A stretch of DNA of 64,000 bases from the NCBI GenBank assembly GCA_033398695.1, contig JAWKAU010000222.1:1-64000 (forward strand). The letters run 5' to 3'. Source of the DNA: Orobanche coerulescens. Lineage: Eukaryota; Streptophyta; Magnoliopsida; Lamiales; Orobanchaceae. The position numbers were made by a program, and so were the translations under genes. How positions within the stretch are numbered: the first letter of the stretch is position 1; each line of letters starts with the position of its first letter. The notes under the pieces are model-generated. The model saw only the letters and a list, made by a program, of their open reading frames with translations. It was not told the origin of the DNA and ran no database searches. Of the stretch, positions 36,333 to 48,166 are shown in pieces.

Positions 36333-37028
36333 ATGGAACACATGCACTCTAGACTACCTGTCTTTTCAGTTGACGAGTATGATCTCTGGAAGATAAGAAT
36401 GCAGGCACATTTATCTTCAATCCATGACGACATGTGGTGCATCATTGAAGATGGTCCATTCATTTTCGAGAAGGACAACACGCCCGAGGAAATCGCAGCT
36501 GGGAGGCCCGAAAAGATTCCGAAGAAGAGAACTGAACTGACCCCCGAAGAGAGAAAGCTGGCCAATCTTGACAACAGGGCCAGAGATGTGCTGTACCAAA
36601 CTCTTGACAAATCCACAATGGTCAAGATCAAAAATTGTAAGAATGCCAAAGAGATATGGGACACATTAGCTCTAATGTGTGAAGACCAGGAGCATGTCGA
36701 ATCAAGCGGCGGCTTCTTTTCTGATGACGACGAGGAATATGATTGCCTGATGGCAAACTTGGCTGATGAAGAGGTAACCTCTAAACCTACCGGTTCGAAT
36801 AATAGCTCAGCCATGTCGCAAGATATGGATTTACATGAATCGGTAAATCAATTATTCAAAGATTTTGAAACACTTAAATCTGCACATCAAGCTGTATCAG
36901 CAGAGAAGACTAAGCTGCAAGATGAGAATAGGCAAACAAAAAATGATTTTGAAAACTCGAGTCTAGATTTAAATAAGACCGAGACAAATACGGTGATTTT
37001 AAAACTGTGCAAGTGCCAATACAGCTGA
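36333..37028 (+). pseudogene. gag: SIRE gag, internally deleted
   Basis: The ATG at 36333 starts a 231-residue ORF. Residues 10-110 are a typical copia gag N-terminus (VFSVDEYDLWKIRMQAHL, MWCIIEDGP, NLDNRARDVLYQTLD, CKNAKEIWDTLALMCE). It then passes directly into the acidic segment normally found after the zinc knuckle (SSGGFFSDDDEEYDCLMANLADEE), so the gag centre and CCHC knuckle are missing. The tail is coiled-coil-like (KTKLQDENRQTKNDFENSS) and continues past a frameshift to about 37221 (AALAHAKAELTKLAQ). Without the knuckle this copy would probably be unable to package RNA by itself. Confidence 0.85.
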
Positions 37029-37392
37029 GATAGACCGGCTAAATATTTTACTTAAAGAAAAGTCAGCTGCACTTGCTCATGCCAAAGCTGAGTTTACTAA
37101 GCTGGCACAGATAAATAAAACTCAGGCGCAGGAAATAACCTCCCTGAAAGCGTCGTTAACCCTGGACGAATTGTGTACTAACAAGAGGCCACCGTATTCC
37201 GAGATCGGGCCTTGGATATGATCCTCACACTCCCTCTAGTTCTAAAACCACTTTCATCAAGGGAGAAACAATGGTCTCGATCACGAGCTGTGCATAAACC
37301 GATTTTCAAAAGCAGCAACCAGAGTCAAACGTCTAGGCTGCAATCGGGTTACACTGCATGACCACCTAGACAGCGACTAGGCAAAGTGGCCT

Positions 37393-37749
37393 GTGCAAAA
37401 GCGGCCAGCACAACATGCCCACTATTACCAACAACTCCCTAAAAATAGATTTCATAATGGGAGGGGCAGATGGAAACCTCAAGGTTATCCAAATTACCAA
37501 AACGAACAAGTGTGGAGACCACAAAGGTTTAACAAATGGTCTCAGCCTAGATTTAGAAATGGCCCACACTATTTTGAGGAATATCCGGTATACAATCCAA
37601 CCAGGAGATTTAGACCTCGACCACAGGCACCTTTTAAGGGTTATAATAATAATAATTCCTATAATCCAAGGAGAAATCAATTCTCCAGGAAACCCACTAA
37701 CCCCAAAGGACCCACACAAATTTGGGTACCTAAATCTCTGCTTGTTTAA
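37393..37749 (+). pseudogene. gag: SIRE gag C-terminal linker
   Basis: An open segment rich in Asn, Arg, Pro and Tyr (NRFHNGRGRWKPQGYPNYQN, YNPTRRFRPRPQ, NPKGPTQIWVPKS). A basic low-complexity linker ending in a WVPK-like motif is typical of SIRE polyproteins just before protease. Its ATG is not a natural start. It connects by frameshift to protease at 37750. Confidence 0.75.
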
Positions 37750-38031
37750 TTGCAGAAGAGGTGGAAGGACTACAACCACATCTCCTCAAGCTCAAATTTT
37801 GGAGGTGAAGAGTGGTTTGTAGACTCTGGATGCTCAAGACACATGACCGGGAACAAGAAGATGCTGACCAAATATATCAAAGAAAGAGGTCCCGATGTAA
37901 CCTTTGGAGATAGCTCTAGAGGACAGACAAAAGGCTTTGGAGAGCTGCACCGAGGAAACATTGTAATATCCAAAGTCCATTATGTCAAAGGTCTCAAATA
38001 CAACCTCCTGAGCATAAGCCGCTCGCGATGA
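37750..38031 (+). pseudogene. pol: SIRE aspartic protease
   Basis: This segment holds EEWFVDSGCSRHMTGNKKML, the copia protease active site (catalytic Asp in VDSGCSRHMTG, about residue 29), then VTFGDSSRGQTKGFG and VHYVKGLKYNLLSIS, the conserved lead into the GAG-pre-integrase region. The frame breaks right after LLSIS, where a short segment before LVVFT is scrambled. The enzyme would process the Gag-Pol polyprotein. Confidence 0.88.
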
Positions 38032-38935
38032 GAAGAATCTAGTAGTCTTCACCATCTTGAAGTGTATGGTGATAGACATCTTATCTGGAGAAATAAAGCT
38101 ACAAGGTTTCCGAAGAAGAGATGTATACATGATTGATTGGAACACAGGAACACCTAACTCCTGTTTTCTATCCAAGATCAGAGCCGAGAATGGATGGTGT
38201 GGCACAAAAGACTATGTCACTCGAACTTCAAAGCCATCAACAAGATTAGCTCTGAAGGCTGGTCGAGGACTTCCAAATGAAGCATTCAAGAAGGAAGCAC
38301 TCTGTGATGCATGTCGAAGGGAAAGCAGACTAAGGCGTCGTTCAAGCCGGTGCGGCTACAACGCTCACAACAAGGATCTTAGATCTACTCCACATGGATC
38401 TATTTGGTCCTATCAAGCCAAGGACTTTGAGCGCGTAAAGCATGCTCTTGTGATTGTAGATGATTATTCAAGGTACACTTGGATCATTTTTCTATACAAG
38501 AAAAGTGAAACCTTGACCAAGTTACTCGAGGCTGAGAAGGATCCAGAATGAGAAATCCCTCTCCATAATCAAGATCGATCGGATAGAGGAGGAGAGTTTC
38601 TCAACAAGGCGATAAGCGATTTCGCCGATCGAATGGGATCCAAAGATGAGCTCTCTGCAGCTGTGACGCCCCAGAATGGTGTTGCTGAAAGAAGGAACAG
38701 AACCCTGAAGGAAGCGGCTAGGTCCATGATTGCGAGCGGACCTACCCAAGAGGTTCGGGCTGAAGTCGCCAACACACTGTCACACCTGCAACGGGAGTAT
38801 GATAGTAGGGAGACATGGCAAAACTCCTATGAGGTTTGGAATAATAGAACTCCTACCGTTGCTTACTTTCATGTTTTTGGTTGTAAGTGTTTCATCCACA
38901 ACAACGGTAAAACACAAACTAAATGCCTTTGATGC
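38032..38935 (+). pseudogene. pol: SIRE integrase, frame-broken
   Basis: The GAG-pre-integrase/zinc region spans about 38040-38340 (LVVFT, RGLPNEAFKKEALCDAC holding the CxxC pair). The catalytic core follows with VKHALVIVDDYSRYTWIIFLYKKSE (about 38435-38505), SDRGGEF near 38577-38597 and AVTPQNGVAERRNRTLKEAARSM (38657-38730), whose Glu is the last catalytic residue. VFGCKCFIHNN (about 38875) lies further on. At least four frame changes are needed. Integrase placed before RT marks Ty1/copia. Confidence 0.88.
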
Positions 38936-39529
38936 TAAAGCGATGATGGTCTATTTATGGGATATTCCCAAAGAAGCAAGGCATATAGAGTTTTCAACAA
39001 AAGAACCTTAGTTGTGGAGGAAACACCCCATGTTGTTTTTGATGAATCTACCGTTGAGTACAGAAACAACTTGAGCAAATTGAGAACAAGCTCAAGTCGG
39101 AACCCTTGAAGAAGTCATTGTACATGACACTGAATGGTGGACTCACTGCAGATCGGCTGATGATCCAACCGCGGTGATGAAGACCCAATGCAGATCGACA
39201 GATCACCAAACCTATCTCGATCCAGCTTGCTGAAGAAGACCAATGAGCCGATAAAGACTCATCTCAGCTCGTAACCAAGTCTGCAGATGACAAGGCGGTA
39301 GCCGATCGATTTGGCACTTAATCCAGCAGATGCAGACAACCACCAGAGCAATCCAACAGGGGAACAAACCCGAAGAAGACGACATCCCCAAATGGCTCAA
39401 GGATCATCCAATTCAGCAAATTATCGGAAAGTTGGTGATGGAGTCAAGACAAGACGATCAACCCTACCACAGGAATGGCAATGTTCTCATGTTTCATGTC
39501 GCAAATTGAACCCAAGACAACGAACAAGC

Positions 39530-40301
39530 CTGGAAGATTATTCATGGATTAATGCCATGCAAGAGGAATTGGAGCGAGATGGAGAGAAACAATGTTTGGG
39601 AACTATGCATGCACCTAATCACAAGAAAGTTATTGGCACCAAATGGGTGTATAAAAACAAGAGTGATGAAGACGGAGCCGTTGTTAGGAATAAAGCAGAC
39701 TCGTAGCAAAAGGATATGCACAATGTGAGGGAATAGATTTTGATGAAACTTATGCACTGTTGCAAGATTAGAAGCCATCGACTATTCCTCGCATATGCCG
39801 CATTCAAGGATTTTGAAGTCTACCGGATGGATGTGAAAAGTGCGTTTCTAAATGGAATCCTAGAAGAAGAAGTCTATGTAGAGCAACCCCTGTGTTTTGT
39901 CAAAGGAGACAAAGTCTATAAGTCGTTGAAGGCTCTGTATGGACTCAAGCAAGCACCGAGAGCATGGTATGAAACACTGTCTGTGTTTCTTGAGAAAAAT
40001 GGATTTTGCAAAGGAAAAGTGGACAAGACCCTATTTAGAGTGGAGCACGAAGGCCACATTCTAATAGTTGATTTATGTGGATGACATCATATTCGGGTCA
40101 ACCAATCCAGAACTATGTGAGAAATTCTCCAACCTCATGCAAGGAGAATTCGAGATGAGTATGATGGGAAAGCTTAACTTCTTTCTCGGATTACAAGTTA
40201 AGCGAGATGGAAAAAGGAATTTTCATCAACCAGCAAAGTATACCCGAGATCTCATCAAGAGATATGGAATGGAATCACCAAACTCGCAAGAATTCCAATG
40301 A
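39530..40301 (+). pseudogene. pol: SIRE reverse transcriptase, frame-broken
   Basis: The RT homology starts with EDYSWINAMQEELE (about 39530) and runs through HKKVIGTKWVYKNKSDEDG, QCEGIDFDETYA, YRMDVKSAFLNGILEEEVYVEQP (catalytic Asp in MDVKSAFLNG), KALYGLKQAPRAWYE and MIYVDDIIFGST (40068-40103, the YVDD catalytic pair), then GKLNFFLGLQV. Three or more frame changes occur, including one just before YVDD and one near 39705. The preceding 38936-39529 is variable linker sequence with no recognisable domain. Confidence 0.9.
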
Positions 40302-40970
40302 GCACAAGTACTCACCGATGCAGACGAGGCGCGGGAATATCGCTGACTCAACCCACTACAGAGGACTCATCGGATCTCTTCGTACCTAATCGCAAGGAGC
40401 CGGACATATCATATGCGGTTGGAGTTTGTGCAAGATTCCACCAAGCCGAAGCAATCACACCTAGATGCGTAAGAGAATAATTAAGTACCTAAAGTCTACC
40501 ATTAATGTTGGATCGTGGTACCCCAAGGATGACAACTTCGAGCTATCGGGATACTCGGATGCGGATTTCACGGATGCAAAATCAATAGGAAGAGCACTAG
40601 TGGAACGTGTCAATTCCTAGGAACCAGATCGATATCTGGTTTAGCAAGAAGCAGTGTTTCTAACTCTATCTCCACTACAGAGTCGAATACCTAGTCTGCA
40701 GTAGTCACAGCATGCATCCTATGGATCGACAACAATTAAGGGACTACAATATTATTGCCAACGAAGTTCCTATATGGTGTGACAACAATAGTGCTATTGC
40801 AATAACCAACAATCCGGTTTTGCACTCAAGGACGAAGCACATTGACGTTAAGCACCATTTCATTCGAGACCACGTGCTTAACAAAAGGGTTAGAGTTGAA
40901 AGAGTCGGCACAGACTACCAAATAGCCGACATCTTCACCAAACCCCCGCCGAAGAGAGATTCCTAGAGCC
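40302..40970 (+). pseudogene. pol: SIRE RNase H, frame-broken
   Basis: Copia-type RNase H pieces: KEPDISYAVGVCARFHQ (about 40398-40445), IKYLKST and ELSGYSDADFTDAKSIGR (about 40540-40595, with a catalytic Asp), and AITNNPVLHSRTKHIDVKHHFIRDHVL (within 40712-40966), ending YQIADIFTKP. The last piece is open for 84 residues. Other parts carry stops and shifts. The enzyme removes template RNA in the particle. Confidence 0.87.
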
Positions 40971-41532
40971 GAGCAGAGATCTTGGATTACTAGATTGGGA
41001 ATCTAGTTCAAGCAAGTTGAAGGAAGGATTTAACCCCCTTAATCGGCCTAAGCTGATGCGTAGAAGACGAAGGCCGGTCAAGCAACTTAGTCAGACAGAG
41101 TACCGGTAGAAGTCAAACTCACTGAGCAGAGCGGTCAACGATCAACGAATCGGACCGGCTAAGTTCTCTAAACTGATCTCTAATTTCAATTTAATCTGTC
41201 ATATTTATAATATTATTTTGGCTTAAAAAATAGCATTTAAAATACATTTTATAAGCCAAGTGGCAATTTTAAATACACGCGTCACACGCCCATTTAATTA
41301 ACCTCTACGGTGGCCAATCAGAATCAACCGTCAATTTTTAAATGGGGCCACCGATTCAAATTTGAAATTCAAAAGAATATGAAAAGGCGTAAACTTATAA
41401 TAAACTAATCCAAACGTCACTTCATCTTCTTTATAAGGAAGAAAACCCTTTCACTTTCCTCTTTACGCTTTCAGAAACCCTAAAAATTCACAGAGCAAAA
41501 TACACACTAAATCCTAAAATCTTTTTGCAGAA

Positions 41533-44510
41533 ATGGCATCCATTGTGGAGCAAACTTAAAGGCGATGAAGGACCGTTATCTTTTCCATGGTCGTCGATTT
41601 CGAGGATTACTTGGAAGCAAATCTAGACGACTTTGATATGCTCGACCTAATCCGAGCGATGAAACTAAACGGCATCTACCCGCTTTCTTGAAATCAACCC
41701 TCAACACTTGTTCAAAGAAGACGTGGTTGAATTTTACCGCAACGCTGCACCTAATTCAGCACTGGATTGAGCACCGTCGGTGGAGTTCAAGTCACCATCG
41801 ATACAGAGAAGATTCGCTCTGTATTCGGGATGAAAAATAGCGGTTTGGCGGTCGAAGCACTCAAACAATCACCCGCCGAGACATGGAAGACGATTAAGCC
41901 GAAAATGTCCGGAGAAGTTGAAGTTCACGGCGAAAAGAAATGAGTTGAAAAGAGTTTACCGAGTCGCACCGGACATCACAAATAAAATAGTCATGGGAAT
42001 GGCAGGAAGCTATGACCAACTATCATCCTCAAAGTTCATGGTGTTGGGTGCGCTCATTCGGCGAGAGGAAGTAGATGGGCCGATTACATTTTCAGGCAAC
42101 TTGTTCGTGAAGTGAACAAGGTCGAATGGCTCGAGGGAGAGAAGAAGTTCAAGACTAAGTTGGCGTTTGGAACGCATCTTAGTTGGTTCTTGGAGCAGAT
42201 GGAGTGGCCAAGGGAAACATTGACCCTTTCCACCCGAACAAGAGGTTAGGTCATATGGACCATGATAAGAAAAAGGTTGGAGTCACCGGGAGGCGGCCCA
42301 GATATTGAAGGACTTACCGGACTCAAGCTTTTGCCCTAGGTACGATCCGATGCACTCGACCAACTGCACCGAGGTCGGAACTGCAATGAGTCCGAGCATG
42401 AGTCCGATGACACTCCAATCGCCATCCGTTTCAAGAGAAGGGGACCACTCTGAAGGACCTTCCAAATCGCAGTCATCACCGAACCTCTCCAAAGAGGCCA
42501 AGGAAGCTGCATTCGGTTGAAGGAGATCAACACGAACATCATGCCATCCACCGATTCGGTCCCCTCACCACCTGAATTGCTCGCCTGTGCACCGAAACCA
42601 ATTGTACTGTCATTACTCCTCCCGTATACATGACCGAAGAAGAGGAAGCAGGTCTTATCATATCTATCCACGGCATTACTCATTCAACTGTTAGAAAACA
42701 ACACTTTTAATCTTTCCATAGAACAACTACACTTGTCAAGCCACAAGCGTAAAAACATTCTTTTGTCAATATTTTTAAGGAGTGGAAAACTCTTAAAACC
42801 ATGTCCTTTTCAAATTTTCAAATTTTTATTGAAACTAGTGGTTGGGATTACCCCCAAGCCACGGAGGATGTCTGGACCGATTTTTGCAAGGAGTCGACTT
42901 AACCTTACTCCTCCAGGATAAGCTGGTTCATGTCTCACTTTGAGACTAACATGGACCATTTTATCCACTCTATAATGTTGAGTGTTTTTGATGGTACTTT
43001 TGGAGAAGAGGAGGAAGAGAAAGAAGAAAAGGAGATTAGAATAGAAGAAGTTGATGAAGAGAATGAAATTATCAACTTGGTTGAGGAGGATGAAGAAGCA
43101 AAAGAAGAACAAGAAGAAAACATACCAGTTGAAAAGGAGACAGAGGAAATTGAAAAAACAGAAGAAGTGGAAGATGAGGAAGATGAAGAAGAAGGAGAAG
43201 AAGTGGAGCAAGAAAAAGAAGAAGAAAATAAGGATGATGATGATGATGAAGGAGAGAAGGAAAAAGATGATGCTAAGGATGATGATGATGATGATCATGA
43301 TGATGGAGGTGAAGGAGGAGCTGGTGTGGCGGCTGGAGAAGAGAGAGAAAAAGATGAGGAGAAAGAAAAAGAAATCGATGAAGAAGAAGGGAAAGAGGAA
43401 GAAAGAGAAAAGGAGCCGAGAAGGAGCCAGAGCCTACCAACGAAGGCTGCAGATAGGATTGTTGTGCCTCCCGGTACACCACCCTAGATGCAGAGCCGGG
43501 CAGAGGACTCAAGGTCGGGCACCCCGAGAAGACTCTATCTCGACCTCCTGCCGCAGACAGAGCTCGCAATGAGTGGCTCCTTGTCAAGGCTCGGAGAACA
43601 CTCCCCATCAGCTCGGTTATCTCCCAACATGACCGAGCCGATGCATTGTCGAGACACCCTTGGGAGTCACACAACACAGTCACTCGACCTTCAACAGATA
43701 AATGCCAAGATTGATACCTTGCCGCAAAGACAGATCCTCGGCCTCCTCCTCCTACAAACAACGAATGCCTTTTGGCATGTCCGACTGGATGAGCCGCATG
43801 GAGCAACAATTAACAACCCTCATTGATCTTTGGCAAAAAGGGGGAAGAGAGGATTCAGGGGGAAGGGAGAGAATTGAAGTAAGAAAAAGCAGGATGTTCC
43901 CGGCTTGAAGGTCCATCTAGCTGAAGAGGAAGGAACTGTAGAAGAAGAAGACAAGGTGACCACCTGAAGGGAAGCGCAGAAGGACCAGAGGCGGCTTCGA
44001 ACCTACTCTTGAGTGGGAATGTGTGGTGGTATGGTATGTGTTAGATTTGTGCCCACTTTAAGCTATTGAATTTTGGGGAGCTGCTAGGAAGAAGTTTATC
44101 AGAGACTTTTATGTCTGGGAACTTCTTCAGGATGACAAACTCTCCCCTCGGGAGATTTTCATCAATCGGATGGAAGCGATTCATCCCAAGCTTTGGGCTA
44201 TCCTAAAGAAGCACGCAAAAGAACAAAAGCTTTTCCCATGATCCCTAAATTGAGCCAAGAAGCACCATCCGCATGGATGGTGAACTTGATGAACTAAAAC
44301 TCCGTGAGGAAATCAAGCGAGTCCGCCTTGAAAACAAATTCAGATCGCGGGAGGAGCAGGACTTCGCACCCTAGTGGTAAAAGGAAGTATGGCCTTGCTC
44401 CGGTCAAGGTAAGACCCATTGGAGCCAAACCATTCGGACTGCCAAGCGGCCTGCTCGCAGAGGCAGAGGAAGAGGCAGATGACCTTTTTATATTTTTTTC
44501 TTACTTGTAA
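41533..44510 (+). pseudogene. SIRE post-pol ORF region, env-like position, broken
   Basis: A start is plausible at 41533 (MASIVEQT), but the reading frame is broken throughout. Readable pieces include RNELKRVYRVAPDITNKIVMGMAGSYDQLSSSKFMVLGALI (41938-42060), the acidic ORF 42930-43487, and DFYVWELLQDDKLSPREIFINRM near 44107. SIRE elements commonly carry an extra ORF here that has been called env-like; I see no convincing signal peptide or membrane segment in this copy, so function is open. The leader upstream (40970-41532) has no recognised gene. Confidence 0.6.
42930..43487 (+). pseudogene. Acidic Glu/Asp/Lys-rich ORF within SIRE
   Basis: An ORF of 185 residues, of which about residues 30-165 are almost only Glu, Lys and Asp (runs such as EEEEEKEEKEIRIEEVDEEN and DDDDDHDDGGEG). 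The DNA is a purine-rich GAA/GAT tract at about 43005-43425. It is probably a coiled, highly charged segment of the post-pol SIRE ORF, not a separate gene. The tract may have grown by slippage. Confidence 0.6.
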
Positions 44511-44686
44511 TTTTATTTTTCTGTACTTAAACATTCTTGTATAATTTCTATGATAAGTCGAAAACTTTTATGAGCAAATCTGTTGAATGACAATTTTCCA
44601 GTTGTCTCAATATTAGATCGATTTGATTTGTCTTGCACTTAAGTGCGACTTGGCCATTTGATTGCTTACTTAGTTTTGCCATCATC

Positions 44687-44700
44687 AAAATAGGGGAATT
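44687..44700 (+). other. SIRE polypurine tract
   Basis: AAAATAGGGGAATT lies directly before the 3' LTR start at 44701, the expected plus-strand primer position. It is less pure than the PPTs of the gypsy elements. Confidence 0.75.
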
Positions 44701-46104
44701 TGTTAGGAATACTTGTTAGATTTTGATGATGTCATTAATTTAAAATCAAATGTTTATTTATTGCGAAATGTAAGGAAGAACCAAATGAGTATCTTCCATA
44801 GGCCAAAATGTGTTAAGTATAAAATTGGCAAAATGTAAAGAAGAACCAAATGAGTATCTTCGTAGGCCAAAGTTAGTTAGGTGAAAATCGGCTAAGTACT
44901 AAAGTACAGTCTAATCTATCAAGAGAAGTACAAATGACTTCAATCGAGTAGCCACAGTCAACTAAAATTTATCAGAGAAGTTTGACCAGATGCACTGAGG
45001 AACCTCGGGAAGTCACTGACTGCACAAGTCTCAAACAAGATACAAATGAGACGACTTACTGCAGAGAAGTAAGCCGCTTCGCCTACTCAACTACGACCTA
45101 GTACTCCAAGTCCACGTCAGCATGCTTTGAAAAGTCAAATATTACGGAAAGCTCACATGCAACGTGAAGGGACAAATTGGAGTGATTCCCGCAAGAGATA
45201 TGATTTATTTAAATCATCCTGACCCACCGTGAAGACGTTAATCCTTTTATATTCAAAAGATTCGGCGCTCACATGCAGAAGTCATCACAACGGTCGGAAG
45301 ATGAAATTAAATAATGGGAATCCAGCCTTGCAACGTTCAGAAAAGATTAAACAATGAAGTCTCTCTCCAACGGACGGATTTGTTCAGATTTGCAACGGCT
45401 ACAAGGAAGAAGCTCAGAGATCGTGATCTATATATATCCAGAGATTTGAAACTGAGCATATACCCGGTGCGAACTTATACTCTAAGCGATCAAAGCAAAC
45501 AAAGCAATCCTAAGCAAACAAATAGCATCGAGAAAAAGAGCAGATCCAAAAGTTCATATTCAAGGAAGCTCTTTAGTTGGAGAAGACAAACACTCTTGTC
45601 TTTAAATCTTGAGTAAGGGGTACTTCTTGTTGAAGTAGCAGATCAGAAGGCATCCGAGGATCGCGGATCAAGAGGTGCAAGGCGATCAAGGTTGTGTACA
45701 ACGGCACGGAATTCCACCGGTTGGAAGTCATTGTAGTGTGTAGTGAATCACCTGTAATATTTATCATTGGTTGAGAATTATAGTGAATTCATCTCCAATC
45801 GGTTTGGAGAAAAGTGGATTAGTAGAGGATTACCCCACCTCCGAGACCACTATAAATTGCTGTGTTATTTATCGCTTTACCGCATCATACTCTAACTGCT
45901 GCATCCATTGTTAAGTGTTTCATTAAGTTAATATATATATTCGTCATCAGCTGACTTCCGCACATATCCAAGAACAAACGACTCCTAGTCATTTGTTTGA
46001 TCATCAGCTGAAGAAACTCACTCTTCGAGAAAAAGAGTTCAAGAGTTTCAACAAGTCTATTCACCCCCCCTCTAGACTTGTTTCTGGACGACTTGTGACC
46101 TACA
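44701..46104 (+). repeat. SIRE 3' LTR
   Basis: A 1,404-bp copy matching 34861-36255, ending GTGACCTACA next to the second GTCGA. Where the copies differ, one usually shows an intact CAG or CTG and the other an altered or shortened triplet. Confidence 0.93.
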
Positions 46105-46200
46105 GTCGATAGACCCTACTGCCGGCATTCCGTATGGCTATCGGTTGGGCCTATCGGCCGATAGGCCGGCCGATAGGTTCTGCTGTGTTACACTATAAAT
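46105..46200 (+). promoter_or_regulatory. LARD-A LTR-b palindrome module (right part) and TATA
   Basis: The module is cut by SIRE. Its left end is at about 34830-34860 and its right end here, with CCTATCGGCCGATAGG (46151-46166) and ACTATAAAT at 46192-46200. Confidence 0.65.
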
Positions 46201-48166
46201 GTGGTTTTGAGCGTGAACAGCTCATTCTTTCCCATTTTTTCCACCGAGTCGCGAGAGAGAGAGATAGAGAGGGAGAGAGTTCTTCATCCGGGGGTCGATT
46301 TTCATCATTTCTTTTCGGTTGTGAGGCTCGGATAATCAATCTAACGCGTGTTCTACGGATCTTAACACTTGAATCACTCAAGGTAATATCTCTTGAAACC
46401 CTACCTTTTTGGATAATTGGGGATTTTGGGGTTTTGTCCGATTCTTTCCGTTTCGTTGATGGATTCATGATGAATATGATTATTCTTGTTAGTATCTTTA
46501 GTTTCCTATGGATTCATGGATATTTTGTGGATTTTTACGGAATCGAGAGGGTTTGGTTGTTGTCCGCCCTCGTTGTTATTTTTGGTATGAATATACATGA
46601 ATCGTAGGCGGGTTTCCGGGTGTATTCCTTTTCCGTAATCGTTTAGAAGTGGTTGTGATTGTGCTATTCGAATCGTTAGGTTCATTTCCGCCGGTTCCTT
46701 GCGGTCGTGTTCAACTCTTCCGTTCCGTTCGTGTCATCGTCTAATTATTCGAGGCAAGTACCTTGTCCATACATTTCTTGTTTTGTGGATATGATGATTG
46801 GTGATCGTCTTGGTATGTGTATGTGTTTGTTTGAAACGGGTTTTTCAAAAGATTCGACTAGCCTCGTTAAAGGCTCACTTTCAAAACGCGTGTGTTTTGT
46901 AAATTGTGTGGGTTGTAAGTGACTATGTGAATCCTATGGATATATTTGGTGTTGATGTTGCGCTTGATAACGCGTGTGTGCATATATTATCTCATTTTTG
47001 GTGCATTGTGATTTGACGATTATGTCGTGCTTTGTGTTTGTTGCCTTTGGTGGATTGTATGAATATCCTTGTTGTGACATGTTAATTGTGTGAATGTATT
47101 TCGCTCACCTCGGGAGGGTCCGACGGGATCACGGAGGGAATTCCAATGGTATAGCCCTGGATTCACGAGTGCGGTTGTTTGTTTGGTGAATGTATTTGCT
47201 CACCTCGGGAGGGTTCGACGGGGCCACGGAGGGAATTCCAATGGTATAGCCCTGGATTCACGAGTAAAACTTCACGAATTGGTGTGTATGATTTCGAAAA
47301 CGCATTCTACTCACCTTGGGAGGGTCCGACGGGGCCACGAAGGGAATCCAATGGTATAGCCCTGGATTCACGAGTTGATGTTGTATTTTTGGTGACCAAG
47401 GTTTACGTATCTTGGGTGATTATATTGTATTGATGTTATGTCCGCCGAAGACACGTGACATGGGTTTTAACCTTGTGTATTGCTGTTGGTTTTCTAATTG
47501 CGAAAACAAAACCTTTGGGCTGTGACCCTGTTGATTTTGGAAAGATTAGGATTTGATAATCCTAAATTGTTTTCTATTAAAACTCTCGATGGCATTCTAA
47601 ACTGTTTTATAAATTACTTCCATTGATTTATGATATTTCGTTTTTGAAATGTTTTCTCAAACCCTTGCCTCGAGAAGTACTTTTCGTTTCGTTTGGATCT
47701 TTGAGGATCCTCGGTTATTGTTATTCGTGGAATGTGAATTGTATGGCTCGTATTTGCACTTTGTATTTGCACTAGCAAAACAGTGGAGTTTTGCTAACCC
47801 CTGAGTATTCGGGGTGGATGTCTGTTTTGCATTCAGTTTTGGAGCATAACACGTGGTCGGCATGAAGGATGATGAAAGATGATCGATACTAATCACATGA
47901 GGAACCGTACATCGTGTGTTGTTCGGTTGTACTTTATTTTTTTCCTTTGTATTGTTCCCGTAAATGCGGGTGTAGTTGTATTTTGTCCCGCGTGGGCATG
48001 AGTTGTATTTGAGTTGTATGTATTGGTGGAAAGACCAAATCGGTCTACTGAGTCATTGTAGCCTCGAAGGCATTGTCGAGACGTTAAATGTCGTTACCAG
48101 CCTGGTAGATCCTTGAGGAAAGGGTCTACGGCGTGTAATATCCCTGAATGGATTGGGGGTGTTACA

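Larger units (their letters stand above)
34861..46104 (+). mobile_element. Ty1/copia element, SIRE/Maximus type
   Basis: An 11,244-bp element flanked by GTCGA (34856-34860 and 46105-46109). The order is LTR, PBS, gag, protease, integrase, RT, RNase H, a long region after pol with an acidic ORF, PPT, LTR. Integrase before RT defines Ty1/copia. LTRs of 1.4 kb, the gag type and about 3.7 kb between RNase H and the 3' LTR fit the SIRE lineage, which often carries an env-like ORF there. All ORFs are broken as written, and gag lacks its middle. Near-identical LTRs point to recent insertion, later than the LARD-A array. Confidence 0.93.
34158..48166 (+). repeat. LARD-A LTR-b, split by SIRE element
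   Basis: The LTR pieces are 34158-34860 and 46110-48166, totalling 2,760 bp, with the copia element and its second GTCGA copy between them. It is preceded by a PPT (34140-34157) and followed by a PBS (48171 onward), so it is shared by internals a and b. Leader repeats lie at about 47106, 47204 and 47315. Confidence 0.9.
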
